Notes under the pieces: model-generated
What the model was told of the DNA's origin: nothing
Database searches by the model: none
The model's input: the letters and a program-made list of their open reading frames with translations, nothing else
DNA from: Streptosporangiaceae bacterium
Lineage (GTDB): Bacteria; Actinomycetota; Actinomycetes; Streptosporangiales; Streptosporangiaceae
NCBI GenBank assembly: GCA_030045175.1
Contig: JASIBM010000336.1
Coordinates: forward strand, 1-16,129
DNA length: 16,129 nt
Reading direction: 5' to 3'
Position numbers and translations under genes: made by a program
Shown here: positions 5,569 to 13,250 of the stretch, piece after piece
Layout: each line of letters opens with the position of its first letter
How positions within the stretch are numbered: the stretch's first letter is position 1

Positions 5569-7497
5569 TTAACCGTTGTGGTCCGCCGCGTCCTGCGCAG
5601 CCGCGCCCGCCAGGGAGATGAGCAGGTCGTTGAGCCGGCCGACGAACGCGGCAGGCTCATCGACCCTGGCGCCGAAGGTCAGGACCGCCTGGTTGTAGAG
5701 CACGTGTGCCCAGTCGGCCAGCCGCGGATCGTCCAGGTTGTGGTTGAGCCTGGTCACCAGCGGGTGCTGCGGGTTTATCTCGAGCACGGGCTGGCTGGGC
5801 AGCCCCGAGCCGCGTAGCCGTCGAGCCAGGTTGACGTCGAGGTCGGGCTCGTTGGAGACGATGCAGGCCGGTGACGTGGTGAGGCGGCTGGTGACCCGGA
5901 CGTCCCAGGCCTGCCCGGCCAGGATCTCCTTCAGGCGCTCGACCAGGGGGGCGTACTCGGTGCTTGCCTTCTTCTGCGCCTCCTGCTCGGCCTCGTCGTG
6001 CAGGCCGGCGAAGTCCGGCGCGCCCTGCGAGGCCGACCGCAGTTGCTTGCCCTCGAACTCGCGCAGGCTTGACACGACCCACGAGTCCACGGGGTGGCCT
6101 AGCAGCAGCACCTCGACGCCCTTCTCGCGGAACGCCTCCAGGTGCGGGCTCGTGCTGGCCGCCGCCAGCGTCGGGGCGAGCAGGTAGTAGATCTCGCTCT
6201 GGCCTTCCTTCATGCGCCCGACGTAGTCGCTGAGGGAGACATCGAAGGCTCCGTCGGCCGAGTTAGTCGAGGTGAAGCGCAAGAGCTTGGCGATCGTATC
6301 GCGGTTGGCGTAGTCGTCGGCCACGCCCTCCTTGAGTACCGCCCCGAATTCGGTCCAGAACGTCGCGTACTTATCCGGCTCGCTCTCGGCCATGTCACCG
6401 AGGAGCTTCAGCACCTTCTTGACCGCGCTTGACCGGATGCTGTCCACCACCTTGCTGCCTTGCAGCATCTCGCGGGAGATGTTCAGCGGCAGGTCGCTCG
6501 AGTCGATCACGCCACGGATGAACCTCAGGTACACCGGCAGCAACTGGCCGGTGTCCTCGGTGACGAAGACCCGTCGCACGTGCAGCCGCACGCCTTGCCT
6601 GGAGTCGGGTATCCACAGGTCGAACGGTGCGTGCGAGGGGATGAACAACAGCAGCGTGTACTCGTGCGTCCCCTCGATCTTGCTGTGCAGGTAGCCGAGC
6701 GGGTCGGCGAAATCGTGTGCTATGTGCCGGTAGAACTCGTTATAGTCCTGCTCGCTGATCTCGCTCTTGGGGCGGACCCACAGCGCTGAGGCCTGGTTGA
6801 CCGGCTCGTCAGCGGCGGGCTCGGCGTCCTGTGCCGCGTCGCCCGAGCTTTCTTTGGGCATGAGGATCGGCAGGCTGATGTGATCGGAGTACTTGCTGAT
6901 GATCGACCGCAGCCGGTAGCCGTTCAGCAGGTCGTCCTCGTCATCGCGCAGGTGCAGGACGATCGTGGTGCCGCGGGACGGGCGCTCGACGGTGTCGAGC
7001 GTGTACTCGCCCTTGCCGTCGGACTCCCAGCGGACGCTCTCATCGGCGGCTAGGCCGAACCGGCGCGTGGTGAGGACGACCCGGTCGGCCACGATGAAGG
7101 AAGAGTAAAAGCCCACGCCGAACTGACCGATCAGCGTCGCGTCCTTGCGCTGGTCGCCGGTCAGCGCCTCGATGAACTCGCGAGTGCCGGACTTCGCGAT
7201 CGTGCCGATGTGGTCGATGACCTCCTGCCTGCTCATGCCGATGCCGTTGTCGCTGACGGTGATCGTGCCCAGGTCCTTGTCGAAGCTGACCTTGATCTGC
7301 AGCGGGTCGTCCTCGCCGGGGACCTCGCCGCGTGAGAACAGCTCCAGGCGCAGCCGGTCTATGGCGTCCGAGGCATTCGAGATCAGCTCGCGCAGGAAGA
7401 TTTCCTTGTTGCTGTACAGCGAGTGGATCATCAGGTCCAGGATCTGGACTACCTCCGCCTGGAAGCCGAAGGTCTCCTGCTGCGCTTGCGCCGTCAT
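5569..7497 (-). CDS. htpG: Molecular chaperone HtpG (bacterial Hsp90)
   Basis: This 642-residue cytosolic ATP-dependent chaperone remodels client proteins as a dimer. The N-terminal GHKL ATPase domain is complete. RELISNASDAIDRLR (E37 likely water-activating, N41 Mg/ATP contact), DNGIGM at 83-88 and IGQFGVGFYSSF at 113-124 are all present. The middle domain includes the conserved SDLPLNISREMLQ with the ATP-contacting Arg, and a C-terminal dimerisation part follows. Length fits bacterial HtpG. The start ATG at 7497 is preceded by GAGGAG seven bases upstream; an upstream extension of 34 codons lacks Hsp90 similarity and is excluded. No dnaK or groEL genes adjoin it, and it appears to be a single-gene unit with its own promoter at 7538-7566. 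Confidence 0.97.
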   Translation of the reverse strand: MTAQAQQETFGFQAEVVQILDLMIHSLYSNKEIFLRELISNASDAIDRLRLELFSRGEVPGEDDPLQIKVSFDKDLGTITVSDNGIGMSRQEVIDHIGTIAKSGTREFIEALTGDQRKDATLIGQFGVGFYSSFIVADRVVLTTRRFGLAADESVRWESDGKGEYTLDTVERPSRGTTIVLHLRDDEDDLLNGYRLRSIISKYSDHISLPILMPKESSGDAAQDAEPAADEPVNQASALWVRPKSEISEQDYNEFYRHIAHDFADPLGYLHSKIEGTHEYTLLLFIPSHAPFDLWIPDSRQGVRLHVRRVFVTEDTGQLLPVYLRFIRGVIDSSDLPLNISREMLQGSKVVDSIRSSAVKKVLKLLGDMAESEPDKYATFWTEFGAVLKEGVADDYANRDTIAKLLRFTSTNSADGAFDVSLSDYVGRMKEGQSEIYYLLAPTLAAASTSPHLEAFREKGVEVLLLGHPVDSWVVSSLREFEGKQLRSASQGAPDFAGLHDEAEQEAQKKASTEYAPLVERLKEILAGQAWDVRVTSRLTTSPACIVSNEPDLDVNLARRLRGSGLPSQPVLEINPQHPLVTRLNHNLDDPRLADWAHVLYNQAVLTFGARVDEPAAFVGRLNDLLISLAGAAAQDAADHNG

Positions 7498-7537
7498 GAA
7501 CTGTCTCCTCGTGCCAGGACTGGCCCCGGTCGGCCTC

Positions 7538-7566
7538 AGCGTAGAAAGGACAGGCGGGCCGGTCAA
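7538..7566 (-). promoter_or_regulatory. Sigma70-type promoter of htpG
   Basis: On the minus strand TTGACC (7566-7561) and TACGCT (7543-7538) are separated by exactly 17 bases. Predicted transcription starts near 7531, leaving a leader of about 34 bases with GAGGAG before the ATG. No CIRCE or other heat-shock operator is evident in the 95-base divergent region. Confidence 0.6.
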
Positions 7567-7592
7567 TTCCGTCCGGGCGGTTGGAGGCGAGC

Positions 7593-10574
7593 ATGGCACG
7601 GTTGGCGGCAGGGCAAGACGGCGAGCTCGCGGCGGCGCTGGCCGCCGCGATGGACGGTGAGGTCGCGTTCGACGACTACACCAGGCACTTGTACTCGCGT
7701 GACGCGAGCATGTACGCGATCGAGCCTGCCGGGGTGGTGTTCCCGCGTGATTCCGACGACGCGGCGGCGCTGATGTCGGTGGCCGGGCGGTTCGGGGTGC
7801 CCGTGCTGGCCAGGGGGGCTGGCACCAGCCTCGCCGGGCAGGCGGTGAGCGCCGGGATAGTGGCGGATTTCTCCAGGCACATGAACAAGATCATCGAGGT
7901 CGATGCCGGGGCGATGACCGCGCGGGTGCAGCCGGGCGTGGTGCAAGACGGGCTGAACCGTGCCGCGCTGCGCCACGGGCTGATGTTCGGCCCGGACACC
8001 TCGACGGCGAACCGGGCCACGATCGGCGGCATGATCGGCAACAACTCGGCGGGCAGTCACTCGGTGCGCTACGGCATGACGATCGACCACGTGCGCGGCC
8101 TCGACGTCGTGCTGTCCGACGCGAGCCGCGCCGTGCTAGGCCCGGTCGAGGCGGACAAGCAGGCCGGGTTCTCGGTTACCAGAACCCTCGCCGGGTCGAT
8201 CTACCGCGAGCTGCCCGACTTGCTCACCCGCAACGCGGCCGCGATCGCCACCGGTTACCCGAGGTTCTGGCGGCAGTCCGGGGGATACCGGCTCGACGTG
8301 CTGGCCAGGCTGGCCGCGGCGGGCGAGCTCGACCTGGCCAGGTTCGTGACCGGGTCGGAGGGAACCCTGGTCATCGTCACCGAGGCAACGGTCGCCCTGG
8401 TGCCCGCGCCCAGGCACCGCGTGATCGCGGTCGGGCACTTCCGGTCCGAGCAGGAGGCGATCGAGGCGACCGCGCCCGCCCTGGAGTGCGACCCCGCTGC
8501 GGTGGAGTTGCTTGACCGGACCATCATCGAGCTGTCGCGCGGCAAGGTGGAGTACCGGGCACTCAGCTCGATCCTGCACGGCGACCCGGGTGCGCTGCTG
8601 TTCGTCACCTTCTTCGGGGACTCGCTCGCCGAGGCGGTCGCCGGGCTCGACCGGCTCGACCAGCGATGGCAACGCGGCGGGTACGGCTACTTCACGCTGC
8701 GGGCCGTGGACCCGGCCCACCAGGCCGCGCTGCTGAAGGTACGCAGCGCCGGCCTTGGGCTGCTAATGGCCGCGAGCACGGGGACGCGCAGGCCGCTCGC
8801 GTTCATCGAGGACACGGCCGTCGATCCGAGCAGGCTGGCCGACTACGCCAGGCGATTGCGGCAGGTGATCGAGTCCCACGGGCTGACCGCGGGATTCTAT
8901 GGGCACGCCTCGGTCGGCTGCCTGCACGTCAGGCCGTTCGTTGACCTGGCCAAGCCGGGCCAGGTGGCGGTGCTGCGGGCGGTTGCCGAGCAGGTGCGCG
9001 AGCTTGTCGCCGAGTTCGGCGGCGTCAACTCGAGCGAGCACGGCGACGGGCTGGCGCGCAGCGAGTTCAACGAGGCCATCTTCGGCCCCGAGCTGTACCG
9101 GGCCATGCGCGAGGTCAAGGCGCTGTTTGACCCGGCGGGCCTGCTGAACCCCGGCAAGATCACCGGCGCGCCGCCGATGACGCAGGACCTGCGCGACGTG
9201 GCCGCGGCCCGGCGCCCGGTGGTGCCGCTGGCGACCCGGCTCTCGTTCGCCGCGCCGGGCGCGACGGCCGACCCGGACGCCCGTGGCGGGATGCTCGCCG
9301 CCGCGGACCGGTGCATGAACATCGGGTTGTGCCGCAAGAGCGGCGCCGGCGTGATGTGCCCGTCCTACATGGCCACGGGTGAGGAAGAGCACTCAACGCG
9401 CGGGCGGGCTGCCGCGCTGGTCAAGGCGCTGAGCGAGCCCGACCCGAAGGCCGCGCTCGGCGATGAGCGACTGCACGGCATCTTGGACCTGTGCCTGGAG
9501 TGCAAGGCGTGCAAGAGCGAGTGCCCGCTCGGCGTCGACCTCGCGACGTTGAAGTCCGAGGCGCTGGCCGCCTACTACGACTCCCACCCGATCCCGCTCC
9601 GGGCCAGGGCCTTCGGCTCGATCAGGACGCTGAACCGGCTTGGCTCCGCCGTCGCGCCCCTCGCGAACGCCCTGGCCGGGCTGAGCCCCGCGCGCCGCGC
9701 TGGTCAGCGCCTGCTCGGCATAGCGGCTGCCCGACCGCTGCCTCGCTTTGACCGGCGCAACATAGCCCGCTGGTTCGCCGGCCGCCCCGCGCCGCCCGCG
9801 CGGTCGGCCGCGCGGTCAGCGCGCGCCGACCTGATCTTCCTCGCCGACTCCTTTACCAGCTACACCGAGACGTCCGTGGCCAGGGCGGCGATCGAGCTGC
9901 TCGAGCTGACCGGCTGGCGGGTGCGGCTCGCTGACGCTGGTTGCTGTGGCCGGGCAAGCTTCTCCAAGGGACTACTCGATCAGGCCAGGCGCATGGCGGC
10001 CCGCCTTACCGAGCACCTGGCCGGGCCGGTCGCGGCCGGTTCCGTGGTGACAGGCGTCGAGCCATCCTGCCTGTTCACGCTCAGCGATGAGTACCTGGCG
10101 CTGCTGCCGGGAGACGACCGGGCCGCGGCGCTCGCCGCCGCTGTCAGGCCGGCCGAGGAGTTGCTGCTCGAGGCGCTGGCCGACGGTAGCCTCGTGTTCC
10201 CTGCGGACGGCCCGCTGGCCGGGCGGCGGATCGTGTTCCACGGGCACTGCCACCAGAAGGCGGTGACAGGTACGGCCGCGACGGTCGCGCTGCTGCGCGC
10301 CATACCCGGTGTGGAGGTGACCGAGCTCGACGCGGGCTGCTGCGGGATGGCCGGGTCGTTCGGGTTCGAGGCCGAGCACTACGAGTTGTCGATGCGGATT
10401 GGCGAGCTGCGTCTCTTCCCCGCGGTGCGGGCCGAGCCCGAGAACACGGTGATCGCGGCCAGCGGGGTCTCGTGCCGGCAGCAGATCAGGCACGGCACCG
10501 GCCGTGCCGCCCGCCACCCGCTGGAGATCATCCTCGAGGCGGCTGGGCTCCGTGATCACGGTGGGTTTTCGTAG
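7593..10574 (+). CDS. Fused FAD / Fe-S D-2-hydroxyacid dehydrogenase (YdiJ / D-lactate dehydrogenase type)
   Basis: This 993-residue protein fuses GlcD-like and GlcF-like parts. The VAO-type FAD-binding domain (about 25-270) has ARGAGTSLAGQ at 73-83 and GNNSAGSHSVRYG at 149-161. The FAD-oxidase C domain (about 270-525) carries GHASVGCLH (H438, H445) and SEHGDG (E482), matching the metal/substrate site of D-2-hydroxyacid dehydrogenases. A 2x[4Fe-4S] segment follows: C574-x5-C580-x8-C589-P, then C634-x2-C637-x2-C640-x3-C644-P. Two CCG-type domains come next, with C784/C785 and C826, then C886, C916/C917 and C961. It should oxidise a D-2-hydroxyacid (D-lactate, D-2-hydroxyglutarate or similar) and pass electrons via Fe-S clusters to a membrane carrier; the exact substrate is not determinable. 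ATG 7593 has GGAGG five bases upstream. The last codons lie inside a strong stem-loop. Confidence 0.93.
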   Translation: MARLAAGQDGELAAALAAAMDGEVAFDDYTRHLYSRDASMYAIEPAGVVFPRDSDDAAALMSVAGRFGVPVLARGAGTSLAGQAVSAGIVADFSRHMNKIIEVDAGAMTARVQPGVVQDGLNRAALRHGLMFGPDTSTANRATIGGMIGNNSAGSHSVRYGMTIDHVRGLDVVLSDASRAVLGPVEADKQAGFSVTRTLAGSIYRELPDLLTRNAAAIATGYPRFWRQSGGYRLDVLARLAAAGELDLARFVTGSEGTLVIVTEATVALVPAPRHRVIAVGHFRSEQEAIEATAPALECDPAAVELLDRTIIELSRGKVEYRALSSILHGDPGALLFVTFFGDSLAEAVAGLDRLDQRWQRGGYGYFTLRAVDPAHQAALLKVRSAGLGLLMAASTGTRRPLAFIEDTAVDPSRLADYARRLRQVIESHGLTAGFYGHASVGCLHVRPFVDLAKPGQVAVLRAVAEQVRELVAEFGGVNSSEHGDGLARSEFNEAIFGPELYRAMREVKALFDPAGLLNPGKITGAPPMTQDLRDVAAARRPVVPLATRLSFAAPGATADPDARGGMLAAADRCMNIGLCRKSGAGVMCPSYMATGEEEHSTRGRAAALVKALSEPDPKAALGDERLHGILDLCLECKACKSECPLGVDLATLKSEALAAYYDSHPIPLRARAFGSIRTLNRLGSAVAPLANALAGLSPARRAGQRLLGIAAARPLPRFDRRNIARWFAGRPAPPARSAARSARADLIFLADSFTSYTETSVARAAIELLELTGWRVRLADAGCCGRASFSKGLLDQARRMAARLTEHLAGPVAAGSVVTGVEPSCLFTLSDEYLALLPGDDRAAALAAAVRPAEELLLEALADGSLVFPADGPLAGRRIVFHGHCHQKAVTGTAATVALLRAIPGVEVTELDAGCCGMAGSFGFEAEHYELSMRIGELRLFPAVRAEPENTVIAASGVSCRQQIRHGTGRAARHPLEIILEAAGLRDHGGFS

Positions 10575-10601
10575 GATAACGCGGTAAACCCACCGTGATC
10601 A
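10553..10601 (+). terminator. Stem-loop with a perfect 16-bp stem at the end of the dehydrogenase gene
   Basis: TGATCACGGTGGGTTT (10553-10568) and AAACCCACCGTGATCA (10586-10601) are exact reverse complements with a 17-base loop. The stop codon of the dehydrogenase (10572-10574) lies in the loop. A G-T and a C-G pair extend the stem at its base. On the plus strand it would act as a terminator for the dehydrogenase; being symmetric it may also stop convergent transcripts. Confidence 0.8.
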
Positions 10602-10607
10602 TGAGAT

Positions 10608-10681
10608 GCGGCGTCCGGGCGCGCGGGTCGCCCGGCGGGTGCCCGCCAGCCCCGCCGAGCGCCGGCGCGCCCGGACGCCGC
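10608..10681. terminator. Second, 17-bp stem-loop between convergent genes
   Basis: GCGGCGTCCGGGCGCGC (10608-10624) and its exact complement (10665-10681) enclose a 40-base GC-rich loop. The loop contains a further hairpin GGCGGG-TG-CCCGCC (10634-10647), so the RNA could form a branched structure. TTT follows on the plus strand. It starts six bases after the first stem-loop, making a tandem, probably bidirectional terminator. Confidence 0.75.
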
Positions 10682-10747
10682 TTTGCCCCAGTTACCCCCG
10701 CCAGGCGTGCTTATCCCTGCCGGGTACCTTGCCTGCCGGTGGCCGGG

Positions 10748-11440
10748 TCACGACCGGGCAGGCGGGTTGGCCTCCTTTACCGTGATCCGGCCATCGCGCA
10801 TCACGCCGACCCGCTCCGCGCGCCGTGCGATCGCGGTGTCGTGAGTCACCAGGACCAGCGTGAGCCCGCGTTCGCGCCAGATCTTGTCGATCAGGTTGAT
10901 GATCTCGTCGCGAGTGTCCTCGTCGAGGTTGCCTGTTGGCTCGTCGGCAAGCAGCACCTTGGGTTCCTTCACCAGCGCCCTCGCGATCGCCACTCGCTGC
11001 TGCTGCCCGCCGGACAACTCGCCAGGCAGGTGCCTGGCCCGGTCCGCGAGTCCGACCGATTCGAGCGCGGCCTCGACGCGGGTACGGCGCTCGGCGGCCT
11101 TGACCCCGAGCGGCACGAGCGCGGCCTCGACGTTCTCCGCCGCCGAGATCGTGGGCACCAGGTTGAAGGTCTGGAAGATGAACCCGATCGAGGTCGCCCG
11201 CAACGTGGATAGCTGGCCTTCGCGCAGCTCCGCCAGGTCCGTCCCGTCGAACTCGATGGTGCCCGATGTCGGCTGATCGAGACAGCCGAGCAGGTTGAGC
11301 AGCGTGCTCTTGCCGTGCCCGGTGCGGCCTTGCACCGCGAGCCATTCGCCGTCTGAGATCGTCAGGTCCAGATTGCGGACCGCGGCGACGTTTTTCTGGC
11401 CCTTGGCGAAGATCTTGGTCACGCCGGTCAGCTGGTACAT
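10748..11440 (-). CDS. ABC exporter ATP-binding protein (LolD/MacB type)
   Basis: This 230-residue ATPase has the usual order of motifs: Walker A GRTGHGKST near residue 40, the Q-loop FIFQTFNL, the ABC signature LSGGQQQRVAIARAL, Walker B VLLADEPTGNLDE and the switch histidine in VLVTHD. Close spacing of these motifs and the ADEPTGNLD sequence are typical of the LolD/MacB/FtsE-like class that works with four-helix permeases such as the gene just upstream. ATG 11440 is preceded by AGAGGG five bases upstream. An alternative ATG pair at 11470-11465 would add 10 residues and start only five bases after the permease stop, so translational coupling is possible. A short inverted repeat, GCCTGCC/GGCAGGC (10731-10763), spans the stop codon. 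Confidence 0.95.
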   Translation of the reverse strand: MYQLTGVTKIFAKGQKNVAAVRNLDLTISDGEWLAVQGRTGHGKSTLLNLLGCLDQPTSGTIEFDGTDLAELREGQLSTLRATSIGFIFQTFNLVPTISAAENVEAALVPLGVKAAERRTRVEAALESVGLADRARHLPGELSGGQQQRVAIARALVKEPKVLLADEPTGNLDEDTRDEIINLIDKIWRERGLTLVLVTHDTAIARRAERVGVMRDGRITVKEANPPARS

Positions 11441-11475
11441 GACGTCCCTCTCTGGTTGATCCGCCATCATCGCGC

Positions 11476-12993
11476 TCACGCGACCCGGCTCAGCGCGTCG
11501 GCCGGCCGGAGCCTGGCGATCCGCCAGCTTCCGAACGACCCGGCCAGCAGTCCGCCGACGATCGCGAGCACGACGGCGGCGATGATCGCGTCCACGGTGA
11601 CCGAGGCGGACATCGGAACGGACAGCGCGTGCGTGGGTGCCTGCCCGAAGATCCGCGGGCCGCCGCCGCCGAACCCGCCACCGCCACCGCCACCGCCGAA
11701 CCCACCGCCACCACTGCCACCAGCGGTGAAGAACCGCGGGCCGGTGGGACCTGGGAGCGTCGCGGTCAGCTTCGGCGCGGCCGAGGAGACGATCGCCGCA
11801 CCGGCGAAGCCGAGTCCGACCCCGACCGCGCCGCCGATGATTCCGATGATCAGCGACTCGCCCATGACCTGGGCGATGATCCGCTTGGATCGCCAGCCGA
11901 GCGCCTTCAGCGTGCCGAATTCGCGCACCCGCCTGGCCACGGCCGCGAGCGTGAGCAGGCTTGCCACCGCGAACGCGGCGATCAGCACCACGATCGCCAG
12001 CCACTTGCCCAGGTCATTCGCCAGCTTGCTCGCGCTGGAGATCGAGCCGGTCACCTCGGAGGCCAGGCTCGCGGCTGTGGTGACGGTGTCGCCGGGCAGG
12101 AGCTTGTTGACTTCCCGCTGTACCGCCGGGATGTCGGCGGCGCTCGCCGCAGTGATGTAGATGGAGTTGATGTCGCCCGCCAGGCTCGCGCTCTTGCCAT
12201 TGCTCACGGTGGTGCCCAGCGCCTGTGCCCTGGCCAGGGGAATGTAGGCGTCGTCCGGGCTCCCGCCCTGTGGCTGGGCGACGATCCCGACCACGGCGAA
12301 GTTGTGGTCGGCGATGCTGATCGTGGAGCCGACCTTGAGCTGGTTGGTCTTGGCGTAGCCAGAGTCCACGACGGCGACGTCGGAGTTCGCCTCGGCGGTG
12401 GTCAGCGAGTGGCCCGAGGTTATCGTCCCTGAGCTCAGCGGGCCGAGCGACAGCTCAGACGTGTCCACCCCGTCGACGCTGAAGGATGTTGGCGGGGTGA
12501 ACGAGCCCTGGCCGCCCGGCTGGCCGAAGTTCTTCGGGAACGTGAACTTGGTGTCGTTGAGCACCAGCCCTCCGGCCACCGCTTGCACGTCCTTCAGCGC
12601 GCGGACCTGCGTCACCTTCGACTGGCTGATCGAGCCGAATCCCGAGCTGCGCAGGCTGTCGATCGACTGCCCGGCCGCGCTGTGGCATTTGCCGTTCTGG
12701 CAGATCTGCGGCGCGCCGCCAGAGCGGCCAAAGCCGCCACCACCGCCGAAGGTAACCCCGCCGCTCCCGCCTCCTCGGAACGAGCTGAAGGAGGGTGGCT
12801 TGCCGGTGACCGTGATGTCGGTACCGACCCCGTACAGCGACCGCAGCACGTCCGCCTGGGCCTTCTTGACGCCGGTCGAGGCGGCTACCACGGTGACGAC
12901 GAGCCCGACCCCCACCGCGAGGCCGAGGGCGATGAACACGGCTTGCCGCATCCTCCGGCGCAACTCGCGTCGCAGGTAGGTGACAAAGAACAT
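11476..12993 (-). CDS. ABC exporter permease, MacB/FtsX-like, with glycine-rich extracellular segments
   Basis: This 505-residue permease has the MacB/FtsX layout: one helix at 18-38, a large extracellular domain (about 40-325), then helices at about 331-352, 378-402 and 466-486. The cytoplasmic coupling segment REFGTLKALGWRSKRI (358-373) follows helix 2 as usual. Two low-complexity Gly/Phe segments stand out, one at 73-93 after helix 1 and one at 424-446 in the loop between helices 3 and 4. Both should be outside the cell. C98 and C103 in CQNGKCH may form a small disulphide loop or metal site. The start ATG 12993 has GGGAG eight bases upstream; the preceding in-frame TTG at 13014 is less likely. 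Gene order (permease then ATPase, 35-base gap) and the divergent two-component system suggest an inducible exporter of peptides, lipids or drugs; the substrate is unknown. Confidence 0.92.
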   Translation of the reverse strand: MFFVTYLRRELRRRMRQAVFIALGLAVGVGLVVTVVAASTGVKKAQADVLRSLYGVGTDITVTGKPPSFSSFRGGGSGGVTFGGGGGFGRSGGAPQICQNGKCHSAAGQSIDSLRSSGFGSISQSKVTQVRALKDVQAVAGGLVLNDTKFTFPKNFGQPGGQGSFTPPTSFSVDGVDTSELSLGPLSSGTITSGHSLTTAEANSDVAVVDSGYAKTNQLKVGSTISIADHNFAVVGIVAQPQGGSPDDAYIPLARAQALGTTVSNGKSASLAGDINSIYITAASAADIPAVQREVNKLLPGDTVTTAASLASEVTGSISSASKLANDLGKWLAIVVLIAAFAVASLLTLAAVARRVREFGTLKALGWRSKRIIAQVMGESLIIGIIGGAVGVGLGFAGAAIVSSAAPKLTATLPGPTGPRFFTAGGSGGGGFGGGGGGGGFGGGGPRIFGQAPTHALSVPMSASVTVDAIIAAVVLAIVGGLLAGSFGSWRIARLRPADALSRVA

Positions 12994-13032
12994 GGCGCGT
13001 ACTCCCGGTAGCAAAGTTTTGTTTGTTCCTGC

Positions 13033-13038
13033 ACGCTA
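13033..13038 (-). promoter_or_regulatory. Possible -10 box of the ABC operon
   Basis: On the minus strand TAGCGT fits TANNNT and would start transcription about 33 bases before the permease ATG. No convincing -35 hexamer is seen, which would be consistent with activation by a regulator. Confidence 0.3.
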
Positions 13039-13179
13039 GCCGAGACGGCGCGTGCGTGGCGGACTCAGGTCTATTCGCAGGCCGGTTGCACCGCGGTTAC
13101 AGCCGTTCGGCTTTCAGCGCCGCCGCGCACCGAGTGTGCCTGGTCGCAGCACTTCCAAGGTGGTGCTCGGCTGGCCTCC

Positions 13180-13236
13180 AGCTAGTCCTCAGATAGCTAG
13201 GGCAAGATCTTTCGCATCATGCCAGGTGTGATGCGA
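13180..13236 (+). promoter_or_regulatory. Repeats upstream of the response regulator (candidate autoregulatory sites)
   Basis: Three elements lie in 57 bases. AGCTAG occurs twice in direct orientation at 13180-13185 and 13195-13200. AAGATCTT is a palindrome at 13204-13211. TCGCATCA (13212-13219) and TGATGCGA (13229-13236) form a perfect 8-bp inverted repeat ending 14 bases before the GTG start. OmpR-type regulators commonly bind short direct repeats, so the AGCTAG pair is a candidate; the inverted repeat might instead be a leader hairpin. A clear promoter is not recognised here. Confidence 0.35.
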
Positions 13237-13250
13237 GTCGGAGGTGGCAC

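Noticed and set aside
7498..7599. N-terminal 34-residue extension of HtpG
   Set aside because: It lacks Hsp90 similarity, runs across the htpG promoter, and the ATG at 7497 has a strong Shine-Dalgarno and family-typical N-terminus.
10595..11212. Plus-strand frame of 205 residues across the terminator region
   Set aside because: It is antisense to the ABC ATPase and begins inside the stem-loops; no domain is visible.
11660..11730. CCGCC-type tandem repeats as a minisatellite or CRISPR-like array
   Set aside because: They are irregular glycine codons within an intact permease frame, with no spacer-repeat structure.
11441..12004. Long in-frame upstream extension of the ABC ATPase
   Set aside because: It overlaps the permease in another frame, is Arg/Gly-rich without similarity, and ATPase motifs begin normally after 11440.
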